The notes under the pieces: generated by a model
Told to the model about the DNA's origin: nothing
The model's input: only the letters and a program-made list of their open reading frames with translations
The model's database searches: none
Translations under genes and position numbers: made by a program
From: JAJYLM01 sp964547905
GTDB taxonomy: Bacteria; JAMCPX01
NCBI GenBank assembly: GCA_964547905.1
Contig: CAZJPN010000006.1
Span: 1-64,000 of the forward strand
DNA: 64,000 bases
Direction of reading: 5' to 3'
Shown here: positions 51,449 through 59,852 of the stretch, piece after piece
How positions within the stretch are numbered: position 1 is the first letter of the stretch
Layout: each line of letters starts with the position of its first letter

Positions 51449-52246
51449 ATGTTAACAAATCTGCAGATAGAGAGATATGCCCGTCACATTATACTAGACG
51501 GCGTTGGAGGTAAGGGACAAGAAAAGCTGCTTAAGGCAAAGGTTCTTGTTATAGGGGCGGGTGGTCTCGGTTCTCCTGTTGCCATGTACCTTGCCGCAAG
51601 CGGCATCGGTACTATCGGTATTGTCGATTTCGATGTCGTCGACATATCAAATCTCCAAAGGCAGATCATGCATTCTAATGCTACCATAGGTATGCCGAAG
51701 GTTGATTCTGCAGAGATCGCTGTAAAATCAATTAATCCGGACGTTGTAGTAAATAAATACAACATAAAGCTTACGTCTGACAATATAATGGATATCATAA
51801 AAGATTATGATATAATTATTGATGGTACGGATTCCTTCCCTGCAAGATACCTCATAAACGATGCATGTGTTTTGTCCGGTAAAAAGAACGTTTACGGCAG
51901 CATTTTTAAATTTGAAGGACAGGCAACAGTCTTTTCTTCACCCGATGGTCCGTGTCTTAGATGCCTTTATCCGGAACCGCCTCCTCCGGGTATGGTGCCA
52001 AGCTGTCAGGAAGCAGGGGTGTTTGGTGTACTCCCGGGTTTTATAGGTGTCATCCAGGCGACAGAAGCCATTAAACTGTTACTCGGTATTGGAAAGCCTC
52101 TCATAGGAAGGATGGTTCTCTATGATGCGTTACGCATGGAAGTGCGGCAGGTAAAGGTCAGGAAAGACCCGGGGTGTCCTCTATGCGGGGAGCATCCTAC
52201 TGTTACGCGCCTTATTGATTATGAAGAATTCTGTGGTGTACGATGA
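51449..52246 (+). CDS. ThiF/MoeB-type E1-like sulfur-carrier adenylyltransferase
   Basis: 265 residues. The nucleotide-binding motif is GAGGLGSPVAMYLAASG; the adenylation arm is SNLQRQIMHS; zinc Cys pairs are CLRC and CPLC; the likely catalytic Cys is C186 (MVPSCQEAG). It has no rhodanese domain, so sulfur must come from elsewhere, perhaps from the TusA/DsrE proteins downstream. It is probably the activating enzyme for the carrier encoded 7 bases upstream. Confidence 0.93.
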   Translation: MLTNLQIERYARHIILDGVGGKGQEKLLKAKVLVIGAGGLGSPVAMYLAASGIGTIGIVDFDVVDISNLQRQIMHSNATIGMPKVDSAEIAVKSINPDVVVNKYNIKLTSDNIMDIIKDYDIIIDGTDSFPARYLINDACVLSGKKNVYGSIFKFEGQATVFSSPDGPCLRCLYPEPPPPGMVPSCQEAGVFGVLPGFIGVIQATEAIKLLLGIGKPLIGRMVLYDALRMEVRQVKVRKDPGCPLCGEHPTVTRLIDYEEFCGVR

Positions 52247-52539
52247 AAATGTGTATACTGGTTGCAATGTCTAACCAGAATATATTAAAAACCCTGCATC
52301 GACTTTACGATGATTTCAAGAATAACATTCAATTGTTCCTTTACAATGACGGTGTCTTCCTTTTAAACGATCCTTCATTTATAGAGTTGACCAAACATAT
52401 TAAAACAACGTTATGCAGTGTAAGTGCGGATGAGCGTAATATAAAGAAGAATGATACAGTCGTCTTTGGCAGTCTTTATGATCTTTCTAATATGATCTCA
52501 AAATCAGACAAATTAATTTCTTTTACCAGGGAATCATGA
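52243..52539 (+). CDS. Small DsrE/TusC-like protein (tentative)
   Basis: 98 residues, start overlapping the E1 stop by 4 bases. The fold outline (CILVAMSNQNILKTLHRLYD, IQLFLYNDGVFLLN, DTVVFGSLYDLSNMI) resembles the DsrE/F/H alpha/beta family, of which it would be the TusC or TusB type. It has two or so Cys (residues 4 and about 64) but no canonical DsrE active-site Cys could be assigned. Its position suggests sulfur relay. Confidence 0.5.
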   Translation: MKMCILVAMSNQNILKTLHRLYDDFKNNIQLFLYNDGVFLLNDPSFIELTKHIKTTLCSVSADERNIKKNDTVVFGSLYDLSNMISKSDKLISFTRES

Positions 52540-52847
52540 GGATTACTTTTTTGATAAAAGATGGCAATGCTGCAAGGTTGACTGACGGTATAAGGCTTAT
52601 TCTTGGTCTTACGATTAATCATAGAGTATCATTACTGATAACAGATAAGGGAGCCGATGCCGTTTCAAATGCTATGAAGGATAATGGCTTTAAAAACCAA
52701 TTTCTTGAGTTAATGGAACTTATCAGCAAGATGTCCGGCATTATAAGGACAGAGAAGCCTATTACAGATGTTGATGCAATAGATATTATCTCAAGAGATG
52801 AGCTTACAAAATTTCTGCTCAACGCGGATTCTATCATCGTGTTTTAA
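52536..52847 (+). CDS. Small DsrE/DsrF-like protein without cysteine
   Basis: 103 residues; the ATG overlaps the preceding stop. It opens MRITFLIKDGNAARLTDGIR and continues LGLTINHRVSLLITDKGADA, with the same alpha/beta rhythm as DsrE-fold proteins. I see no Cys in it, so it cannot itself carry persulfide; it may be a structural partner of 52243-52539. Confidence 0.45.
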   Translation: MRITFLIKDGNAARLTDGIRLILGLTINHRVSLLITDKGADAVSNAMKDNGFKNQFLELMELISKMSGIIRTEKPITDVDAIDIISRDELTKFLLNADSIIVF

Positions 52848-52913
52848 ATTGATGTAGAAAACCACCGCCTTTCTTACCGCCACTCTATGGTTCCTGGTAA
52901 ATAAAGATATTTC

Positions 52914-52945
52914 TTGACAAGAAAACTTATAATTAGCTAATTATA
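52914..52945 (+). promoter_or_regulatory. cysH promoter with an 18-bp palindromic operator candidate
   Basis: A -35 TTGACA (52914-52919) is followed, 18 bases later, by TAATTA (52938-52943). A perfect palindrome TATAATTAGCTAATTATA (52928-52945) lies between and over the -10. A dimeric repressor is likely; MarR or Rrf2-type factors bind such AT-rich sites. The transcript start would be about 100 bases before cysH. Confidence 0.55.
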
Positions 52946-53059
52946 TATATGAGTAAAATACTTGTGTTATGAAAAGACATGGATTTCAAGTGGTTATAGT
53001 TATGTCTTAATATTACGTTTTAAGATAGGTAAAGATATATTTAGAAAATGGAGGACACT

Positions 53060-53746
53060 ATGCTTGTCGTAGAAGAGATTTCGGATATTGCAGCAAGATT
53101 TGAAGACATCCCGCCGCAGGATATTATTTCTTGGGCTGTAAACACATTCAATAAGGACATTGCATTTGCGTGCAGTTTCGGCATGGAAGATCTATGCATT
53201 GTGGATATGATCGTAAAGGCAGGACCGGAAACGAATATATTCTATCTCGATACATCACTGCTTTTTAAAGAGACGCACGAGCTGATAACAAAGCTTGAAA
53301 ACAGGTACGGGATAAAATTTGAATGCGTAAAAACAGAATGCACCCTCGAACAGCAGGCAAATCAGCACGGTGACGATCTCTGGACTGTCAACCCGGACTT
53401 TTGCTGCAACATCAGGAAGGTCGCGCCGCTCAAGAAGAAGCTTTCAACGTTAAAGGCATGGATGACCGGCATACGGAGGGATCAGACGCCGGAGCGCGCA
53501 AACGCAAAGACTGTTGAATCGGACAAAAAATTCGGGCTTGTCAAGATCAACCCGATTGTAAAATGGACAAGCGATGATACAAAGGATTATATAATAAAAC
53601 ACGGAATACCGTACAATCCGCTGCATGACAAAGGGTATCCAAGCATAGGATGTGAACCGTGTACCTTCCCTGTAAAACCCGGGGAAGACCCGCGTTCAGG
53701 CAGATGGAAGGGGTTTGCAAAAAAGGAGTGCGGGTTACATAAATGA
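53060..53746 (+). CDS. cysH: Assimilatory APS reductase (CysH, 4Fe-4S type)
   Basis: 228 residues from the ATG at 53060, which sits 6 bases after GGAGG; an ATG at 53048 is upstream of that site. Nucleotide loop FACSFGMEDLCIVDM. The 4Fe-4S ligands CC (PDFCCNIRK) and CXXC (GCEPC) mark APS rather than PAPS specificity, and the catalytic tail Cys is in KKECGLH. It reduces activated sulfate to sulfite. No ATP sulfurylase or sulfite reductase is in the window. Confidence 0.92.
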   Translation: MLVVEEISDIAARFEDIPPQDIISWAVNTFNKDIAFACSFGMEDLCIVDMIVKAGPETNIFYLDTSLLFKETHELITKLENRYGIKFECVKTECTLEQQANQHGDDLWTVNPDFCCNIRKVAPLKKKLSTLKAWMTGIRRDQTPERANAKTVESDKKFGLVKINPIVKWTSDDTKDYIIKHGIPYNPLHDKGYPSIGCEPCTFPVKPGEDPRSGRWKGFAKKECGLHK

Positions 53747-53849
53747 ACCCCATTGGGAAATCAGCCGTAAGCTGATCGCTTCTGACGGAAAGGCACACTG
53801 AATTTATTATAGTATTACCTCTATGAACGGTAAGACTTTCTAATGGGGT
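53747..53849. mobile_element. Short terminal-inverted-repeat element (MITE-like), copy 3
   Basis: 103 bp, ends ACCCCATTGGGAAATC and the inverse of ACCCCATTAGAAAGTC. It starts at the base after the cysH stop and ends 3 bases before the AAGGAGG of the next gene, so it acts as the whole spacer between two genes of one pathway. Confidence 0.75.
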
Positions 53850-53863
53850 AAAAGGAGGATAGA

Positions 53864-54352
53864 ATGGATAAAGCAACACCGGACAAGGCTACGATTGTTG
53901 TGTTTTCCGGAGATATGGACAAGGTGATGGCTGCATTCAACATTGCGGTAGGTGCAGCTTCTTCAGGCATGGAGGTAACAATGTTGTTTACCTTCTGGGG
54001 ATTGAATATCCTGAGGAAGGATAAGATGGGCAGCCAGTCAAAAGGAGTTCTGCAAAGACTGTTTACACTTCTCAACAAGGGCGGGACAGAAAAGCTTCCA
54101 ATGTCGCGGTTCAATATGTTCGGTATGGGCCCCTGGATGATGAAGAAGCTTATGAAACGATACAGCATGCCGAGCGTAAAAGAACTCTACTCGACCTCGA
54201 AGCAGCTTGGCGTTAAAATGATTGCATGTACCATTACTATGGGGGTTATGGGGCTTGCCAAGGAAGACCTTGTAGGTGATATTGATGAATTCGCAGGAGT
54301 GATTACCTATATAAAAGACGCAAAAGAATCAAAGATAAACCTTTTTGTATAA
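53864..54352 (+). CDS. DsrE/DrsE2-family protein
   Basis: 162 residues: ATIVVFSGDMDKVMAAFNIA, GMEVTMLFTFWGLNIL and a C-terminal GVKMIACTITMGVMGL motif (Cys near residue 126). This matches the peroxiredoxin-like DsrE2 group, often found beside TusA and thought to move persulfide sulfur. An AAAAGGAGGATAGA site precedes the ATG. It lies 10 bases upstream of tusA. Confidence 0.83.
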   Translation: MDKATPDKATIVVFSGDMDKVMAAFNIAVGAASSGMEVTMLFTFWGLNILRKDKMGSQSKGVLQRLFTLLNKGGTEKLPMSRFNMFGMGPWMMKKLMKRYSMPSVKELYSTSKQLGVKMIACTITMGVMGLAKEDLVGDIDEFAGVITYIKDAKESKINLFV

Positions 54353-54362
54353 GGAGGTATGT

Positions 54363-54593
54363 ATGGATATAAACAAAACAGTGGACGCAGTGGGAATGCT
54401 GTGCCCCATGCCTATCTTGAAGACGGTTCAGGCTGTAAAGGAAATGAAGGTCGGTGATGTTCTTGAGATCTCAGCAACGGACGAGGGTATTAAAAAGGAT
54501 ATTAAGAACTGGTGTGATATGATGGGGCATGAGCTTATTGATATTCAGGATAAAGATAACAAGATTATAGTGCATCTGAAAAAACTGAAATAA
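54363..54593 (+). CDS. tusA: TusA-family sulfur carrier
   Basis: 76 residues from ATG 54363 (AAGGAGGTATGT site). The CPMP motif carries the persulfide Cys (VGMLCPMPILKTV), followed by GDVLEISATDEGIKKDIKNW. It can receive sulfur from a desulfurase or from DsrE2 and pass it on. Its place with cysH and the CysO-like cluster suggests delivery to that pathway or to thiosulfate/sulfite metabolism. Confidence 0.92.
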   Translation: MDINKTVDAVGMLCPMPILKTVQAVKEMKVGDVLEISATDEGIKKDIKNWCDMMGHELIDIQDKDNKIIVHLKKLK

Positions 54594-54607
54594 ATAGGGG
54601 TTGTCTT

Positions 54608-54832
54608 ATGAGAGACCATGAAGAAAGAGTTTTCGCCTCTGCTCGTAAAACAACGCTCTTTTGGATAAAGGGGATTGTCATTGCAAGATGCATTATGTAT
54701 CTTTTGACTTGGAAAGAGAAGCTGTCCACGCAGAATATTATGAAAGCATTGCAAGCAGTTCACAAGTGTTTTACTTCGTATCGTCTCAAACTCTTTCCTT
54801 TCTATCCTATGAATACTATATTACTGGTGTGA
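54608..54832 (+). pseudogene. Weak ORF or frameshifted remnant between tusA and the quinone oxidoreductase
   Basis: Two overlapping frames fill this gap. One (54608-54832) opens MRDHEERVFASARKTT; another (54661-54864) contains HYVSFDLEREAVHAEYYE, a more protein-like run. Neither has a good ribosome site and no family is recognised. A single gene broken by a frameshift near 54660 would explain both. Treat as uncertain. Confidence 0.25.
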
Positions 54833-54860
54833 GAAGAACTAAAATAAAAAGGAGGGTTAT

Positions 54861-55814
54861 ATGAAGGCTATGATTATTACCGCCTTTGGCGGTCCCGAGG
54901 TTTTTAAGGAACAGGATGTACCGAAACCGCAGCCAGGAAAGGATGATGTGCTGGTAAAGGTTTATGCTACCTCTATCAACCCTGTTGATTATAAAATACG
55001 AAAAGCTGGGTCATGGGCAGGGGTTAAGCCGCCGGCAATTATAGGCTATGATGTTTCAGGCGTTGTAGAGGCAATCGGCAGCGGGGTAAAAGATTTTAAA
55101 GTTGGAGATGAGGTTTACTATACGCCGGAGATCTCAGGAGGGCAGGGCAGTTATGCGGAGTATCATGTAGCAAACGAGGCGATTGTTGCACGCAAGCCTT
55201 CGAATCTGAATCACATAGAAGCCGCGAGTATTCCTCTTGCAGGCAGCACTGCATTTGAAGCCCTTGTTGCCGTAGCTAATATAAAATCTGGTGAGTCCGT
55301 ATTGATCCATGCAGGCGCCGGGGGTGTAGGCTCTCTTGCAATACAGATTGCGAAGGCACTTGGTGTGTATGTATTTACGACATGCGGTTCCTACAATAAA
55401 GAACTCGTAAAGCGGTTGGGTGCTGATCGCATAATAGATTACAGGGTTGAAAACTTCGTCGATGTTATTCTTAAAGAGACAGCCAAGAAGGGTGTTGATG
55501 TCGTTTTTGATACCGTTGGTGGGGAGACATTATCCAAAAGTGTCGACGCCACAAAACATTCCGGAAGGATTGTTAGCATCGTATCATCCAACGTTAACCT
55601 TGATGCTGCAAAAAACAAGAATGTCAGTGTTCAATATATATTCATGAAGCGAGAACGCTCAAAGCTTGATTCCCTTCGTTCATTGATAGAACGGGGCAAG
55701 ATAAAACCGGTTATTGATTCCGTTATGAAGCTTGAAGATGTTGCACTTGCACATCAGAAGTTGGAAAAAGGCGGAGTAAAGGGCAAGATCGTCTTAAAGG
55801 TTGTTGAAAGCTGA
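54861..55814 (+). CDS. NAD(P)H:quinone oxidoreductase-like MDR-family protein
   Basis: 317 residues, zinc-free medium-chain dehydrogenase/reductase. The GroES-like N-terminal domain (TSINPVDYKIRKAG, IGYDVSGVVEAIGSGV) is followed by the Rossmann motif HAGAGGVGSLAIQIAKALG. It probably reduces a quinone or an enone with NADPH. An AAAAGGAGGGTTAT site precedes the ATG. It is the last gene before a convergent terminator. Confidence 0.9.
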   Translation: MKAMIITAFGGPEVFKEQDVPKPQPGKDDVLVKVYATSINPVDYKIRKAGSWAGVKPPAIIGYDVSGVVEAIGSGVKDFKVGDEVYYTPEISGGQGSYAEYHVANEAIVARKPSNLNHIEAASIPLAGSTAFEALVAVANIKSGESVLIHAGAGGVGSLAIQIAKALGVYVFTTCGSYNKELVKRLGADRIIDYRVENFVDVILKETAKKGVDVVFDTVGGETLSKSVDATKHSGRIVSIVSSNVNLDAAKNKNVSVQYIFMKRERSKLDSLRSLIERGKIKPVIDSVMKLEDVALAHQKLEKGGVKGKIVLKVVES

Positions 55815-55848
55815 AGGAGATATAAACAAAAATACTGGGAATTGGATC

Positions 55849-55869
55849 AGCAGACAAAAAGTGTCTGCT
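55849..55869. terminator. Hairpin between convergent genes
   Basis: An 8-bp perfect stem, AGCAGACA / TGTCTGCT with loop AAAAG, lying between the ends of the quinone oxidoreductase (plus) and glycosyltransferase (minus) genes. No long T-run follows on either strand, so efficiency is uncertain. Confidence 0.45.
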
Positions 55870-55874
55870 CTATA

Positions 55875-57260
55875 CTAAGAATAGGGCTTATGGTCTGCAT
55901 ACCTTTTCCATACTACAACTAAACTTAACCATAAAAGAGGTGGGGCAAGTTGGATCATTGTTCTGAAAAGGGATAACTCGAGCTGCCATTTGATTGTGTG
56001 TGGGGTTATAAAATATACGGCAGTATAAATGAAGAATTGCAAAACAAATGGAAGCCAGAGTGCTCCATAGCTGTGCCTTGTTGATCTATGACTGAGCATA
56101 GTGATGAATCCTATAAGTGCAATCAACCATAAAAACCTAATGCCTTTTACTAAAGGGAATGTTCCTGTAAAAAAGTGATAATAGTAATTTAATACTACCG
56201 GCATCCTCTCTTGAATCAATGGTATTTGCTGAAATACGTTCATAAAGAGATCCGACCTGATGCCGTACACCAACTTTGTTATAAACCAGGGTAGTCCGAG
56301 TATTGCCGATGGTATGAAATAGTAGATCCATTCCTTCCTCGTTATGCCTGGTATAACAATCAAAAGAAAGGAAAACATGGCAAAAAATGCAAAGCCTTCA
56401 TTCTTTGTATTTGCAAGAAACCCAGCGAGCAAGCCAAGCACGAATGCCATCTTTAATGAAGGATGAGAAAGGAATTTTGAATATACAATAACAATACCTG
56501 TAAGATACACTGCTACTATTATATCCGTATCACCGCCTACGGTATTAGAAATCATAATAGGATTAAATAGTAGTATAAGTAACGAAAGCAGTGCTGTTGA
56601 ACGCGATGATTTCTGTCTCATGGAACCATAAAAAATACAGGCAAGGGCTATGTAATAACCTATAGAAACAAACTGGATTAACTGGTAATTATCAGAACCT
56701 ATAAAATGATAGCACCAGTATTCAAGCAGAGGCAGCAATAGAGGGTAATCAAGATGTATATGGCCGTATCTTGTTACATCGGTAAAAAATCCCATGTTTA
56801 TTTTGTTCGATATAAAAAGGGATTTGGCTGTAAATCCGTAAGTCAGTAATCCGTCCCAGTTGGGTGCGCCTGATATGCCCCCTGAAAGCACAGCGACAAT
56901 TATAAAAAGAACGAGCAAGATTAACAGATATTCATAATACCTTAAAGGTTTGGCTTGTTGAATGGTTTTCCATAAGAGCATACGTTTGCCGTTTGACCAC
57001 AGGATAAAAGATATTATTCCTGATAGAAGTATAAATACATAAACAAATGACGGATAAAACCTTCCTAAAGTTACAGAGCTTAGATACAGCAGAGTCCCTG
57101 TGATACCGGAGCCTATAATATAGCTGAAACCTATAAACTCAGAAAATGAAAATTCGTCATTGAACACTATGAACATTGTAAATGCACCTGCAAGCCATGT
57201 AATAAGCATTGAAAAAAATGTCATAGATAGATCTAACAATAGCTCAGTAGGCATGCCCAA
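55875..57260 (-). CDS. Polytopic membrane glycosyltransferase (GT39/ArnT-like)
   Basis: 461 residues with about eleven membrane segments. Early segments lead to a periplasmic acidic loop (GAPNWDGLLTYGFTAK) and LDYPLLLPLLEYWCYHF, in the pattern of lipid-sugar dependent GT-C enzymes. VGGDTDIIVAVYLTG is a further match to the family. It probably moves a sugar from a polyprenyl phosphate to an envelope target. It overlaps the preceding gene by 17 bases; a start at 57254 would reduce that. Confidence 0.75.
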   Translation of the reverse strand: MGMPTELLLDLSMTFFSMLITWLAGAFTMFIVFNDEFSFSEFIGFSYIIGSGITGTLLYLSSVTLGRFYPSFVYVFILLSGIISFILWSNGKRMLLWKTIQQAKPLRYYEYLLILLVLFIIVAVLSGGISGAPNWDGLLTYGFTAKSLFISNKINMGFFTDVTRYGHIHLDYPLLLPLLEYWCYHFIGSDNYQLIQFVSIGYYIALACIFYGSMRQKSSRSTALLSLLILLFNPIMISNTVGGDTDIIVAVYLTGIVIVYSKFLSHPSLKMAFVLGLLAGFLANTKNEGFAFFAMFSFLLIVIPGITRKEWIYYFIPSAILGLPWFITKLVYGIRSDLFMNVFQQIPLIQERMPVVLNYYYHFFTGTFPLVKGIRFLWLIALIGFITMLSHRSTRHSYGALWLPFVLQFFIYTAVYFITPHTIKWQLELSLFRTMIQLAPPLLWLSLVVVWKRYADHKPYS

Positions 57261-57786
57261 TACCCTTTATTTTCGTAATTGTAATCGTGCTGTCCTTTAC
57301 CGTTATACGGAATACGCATGGATAGCTGTCGGCAGAACTCACAGACTCTGATTCAGGTGTTATTCCCCAGCCGAAAACAATACGGTAGAGCTTGTTATCT
57401 TTGCTGAAGCCCCAGTCTACATGGAGTGGATAGAGATTGTAGTTGGTTCTATAGAGAAGATATGCCCATTGTCCAACGAAGGGATCCTTGCCGCCAAGCC
57501 CTTCTTTGACCAGCTTTTTATAGGGAAGCTCAACAAAACATGTACCTTTTGTTTCTGAGTATTCATGCTCAAGCATGTCATCAACCGTTTTTACCAGTGG
57601 CCCTTCCTGTAGCCATTGTCTCTGTCGATAGCTTAATTGGACAAATTTCAAAGATTGGAAGATCTCTTTAATCGGGTTTATTATATAAATAACTTCAGAA
57701 ACAATGGCTATGATAAGCAAAGCCGTAAGAAAAGCGTGCCCGGCAATCTGCAGGAGGTTATTATAAGCGAATTTTTTATCAGACAT
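57244..57786 (-). CDS. Membrane-anchored protein of unknown function
   Basis: 180 residues with one N-terminal membrane segment (about 17-35, FLTALLIIAIVSEVIYIINP) and an outward soluble domain rich in aromatic residues (VGQWAYLLYRTNYNLYPLHV, FGWGITPE). Stop of the TPR-containing gene and this start are adjacent, so the two are coupled. I recognise no family; it may be an accessory to the two flanking membrane enzymes. Confidence 0.65.
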   Translation of the reverse strand: MSDKKFAYNNLLQIAGHAFLTALLIIAIVSEVIYIINPIKEIFQSLKFVQLSYRQRQWLQEGPLVKTVDDMLEHEYSETKGTCFVELPYKKLVKEGLGGKDPFVGQWAYLLYRTNYNLYPLHVDWGFSKDNKLYRIVFGWGITPESESVSSADSYPCVFRITVKDSTITITKIKGIGHAY

Positions 57787-59649
57787 TTATAACCCTTCTA
57801 TGATCATCTTTAATGTATCGGCATCAGGCTGGTGCGGGTTCAAGCGGTAAGACATCTCAAAGTATTTTTTTGCCAGAACCGGATTATTGTAAAATTTCAG
57901 GTATATTGCTCCAACAGCTCTGCAAGCCATAAATTGTTCAGGGGCTTTTATTTCTGACATACGTTTGAGCAAGGGGAAGGCCTTTTCGTAATCACCTTGC
58001 CTTAGGTACACCATACCGAGATTCCACAGTACAGGCACAAAAGAGTTGTCATACTTGAGCGCAAGTTCAAATTCGCGTTTTGCAACCTCCGGTTGTCCAT
58101 GTGCATTATAGTAAGCTCCAAGGTTATTCCTTGCTACAGAGCTATAAGGCTGTAATTTGACGGTGTAGCTCCATAATGAGTAGCTGTTTTTCCAATGGAG
58201 CGATTGCCTGTAGGATAAAAATGCAAGCAATATAAAAATAGATGCATAAATAACAGCGGTGGTACGCTTCATAGCGGTACGATTATAAAAATCAGTCATC
58301 CAGATACCCGCTATAAGGAATACACCCAGCGCAGCCTCATACATGTATCTGTCAGCCATCTTTGTCGGTAATGGTACGATATTGCTAACAGGTATAAAGT
58401 TTGCAGTAAACAATGATACCGCAAAAAGGTAAAGATAGTTTTTCTGTTTGAGTAACATTATAACCCAGAGAAGAATGAGAATAAAGAATGTTAGAGATAT
58501 AATGAATAATCCAATGTTGTATAGGGATGGGACTGTATAAACAGGTGCGAGATTAAAGGGAAGGAAAAGCTTTCTTATATATATAAATATAGCCTCCGGT
58601 ATAAACATGATCGTCCAGAATAACCCATAGTTATCTACGAACGCAGTAGCACCTTTGTGGTAATACCACATGGTGTAAGGGACATATATCAAAAGTACGA
58701 TAAGGTAAGGGATGAGTTTTTTCGTCGTGTTTTTGATAGTGTTCTTATTGATGAATAATTCGTACGCAACAAGCACGCCTGGAATAGTAACACCCTGAAA
58801 CTTGCTCAGGATGGCAAGGATAAAACATACGAATGCAATGATTGACCATAAAGTTGGGTAGCTGTCGTAAGTAAAAGTTTTAGGTAATCCCCTCTCACCC
58901 TCCCTTTCATCCCTCCCGTCAAGGGAGGGAGAGAAAAAGGAATTGTCGGACAATCCCTTTTGTAAAGAGGTTTGGTACAGTGGATTTGCCCTTTGTAAGG
59001 GGCGATGGTGGTCATCTGCATGACGCTCCTGAGCCTTGGGATCTGATTTCATATAAAATATAAACCACATCAGATAGAACATCATCAAAAGTAAGTCCTT
59101 CCTGCCAGAGAGCCATGATACATTTTCAGCTATTATTGGCGAAACAGCGAAGAGCAGGGCTGTTAAAAATGCTGCTGTTGTATGTTGGGGAGTGGAAAAA
59201 TCAGATTTGTCATTCCGCATAAATATGTCGTGAGATTGCTTGGTCACTATCGCTTCTTGCAATGAGAGTGTACTGGGATCTTCAAATTTTGAGACTTTCA
59301 ACAACAGCATCCTTAGAGCAAAAAATATAAGCAGTACATCGATTATCTGTAACAGTACATTATCGATGTGGAACCCCTGGGGGAAATCCTTACCGTAAAA
59401 ATGCCATTCAACCATGTACGTAAGGTCTGTAACAGGGAAATATTCATAGTAGTACTGTCCCTGAAATATGCCGAGCGGGTTGAAAAGATGGACAACCGAT
59501 GAAATATTAAATTGCTGGATACGCGGTTTATTAAGAACGTCCTTGTCATCATCCCAGCCTATAAATCCGTATCTTGCAGTATGGGCGTAAATAGAGAGAG
59601 TAGTGACAATAAGAATGAAGGCATATAACCATATTTTTGAACGTAGCAT
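57787..59649 (-). CDS. TMTC-like membrane glycosyltransferase with TPR repeats
   Basis: 620 residues. The N-terminal part has a GT-C type loop (FIGWDDDKDVLNKPRIQQFN, YFPVTDLTYMVEWHFYG) and about nine membrane segments. The C-terminal about 120 residues hold TPR repeats (ARNNLGAYYNAHGQPEVAKR, VLWNLGMVYLRQGDYEKAF). The layout recalls bacterial relatives of TMTC O-mannosyltransferases. Residues about 224-254 come from a palindromic repeat inserted in frame (58889-58978). It heads a three-gene minus-strand operon. Confidence 0.75.
   Translation of the reverse strand: MLRSKIWLYAFILIVTTLSIYAHTARYGFIGWDDDKDVLNKPRIQQFNISSVVHLFNPLGIFQGQYYYEYFPVTDLTYMVEWHFYGKDFPQGFHIDNVLLQIIDVLLIFFALRMLLLKVSKFEDPSTLSLQEAIVTKQSHDIFMRNDKSDFSTPQHTTAAFLTALLFAVSPIIAENVSWLSGRKDLLLMMFYLMWFIFYMKSDPKAQERHADDHHRPLQRANPLYQTSLQKGLSDNSFFSPSLDGRDEREGERGLPKTFTYDSYPTLWSIIAFVCFILAILSKFQGVTIPGVLVAYELFINKNTIKNTTKKLIPYLIVLLIYVPYTMWYYHKGATAFVDNYGLFWTIMFIPEAIFIYIRKLFLPFNLAPVYTVPSLYNIGLFIISLTFFILILLWVIMLLKQKNYLYLFAVSLFTANFIPVSNIVPLPTKMADRYMYEAALGVFLIAGIWMTDFYNRTAMKRTTAVIYASIFILLAFLSYRQSLHWKNSYSLWSYTVKLQPYSSVARNNLGAYYNAHGQPEVAKREFELALKYDNSFVPVLWNLGMVYLRQGDYEKAFPLLKRMSEIKAPEQFMACRAVGAIYLKFYNNPVLAKKYFEMSYRLNPHQPDADTLKMIIEGL
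58889..58978. repeat. Palindromic repeat inserted in frame inside the TMTC-like gene
   Basis: About 90 bp with a perfect inverted core (TCCCTCCC / GGGAGGGA around GTCAA) and pyrimidine-rich ends (CCTCTCACCCTCCCTTTC). It translates to a low-complexity polar segment (SPSLDGRDEREGE) lacking in related proteins, and replaces no membrane segment. I recognise it as resembling dispersed intergenic palindromic repeats of deltaproteobacteria. Its insertion left the frame open. Confidence 0.65.
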
Positions 59650-59683
59650 GTATATCTCTTACAACAAGATCAAAGGACTGTAA

Positions 59684-59782
59684 ACCCCGTTAGAAAAATT
59701 CTTGATTCAATGAGGATCCTGGTCTTAGAGCTTGGCAAGGGTATATTATCTGCACGAAATAGCTGGAATTTTCTAATGTGTT
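59684..59782. mobile_element. Short terminal-inverted-repeat element (MITE-like), copy 4
   Basis: About 99 bp. Left end ACCCCGTTAGAAAAATTC; right end the inverse of AACACATTAGAAAATTCC. It lies in the 357-bp gap between the divergent TMTC-like and yajC genes, 70 bp from copy 5. Apart from these two elements the gap holds only the yajC ribosome site (AAAAGGAGA). Confidence 0.75.
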
Positions 59783-59852
59783 ATAAAAAATAGTAGGCAG
59801 GCAAAATGTGTGCTTTAATTGACATTAGAAAATAGTTAATTTAACCTAAATA

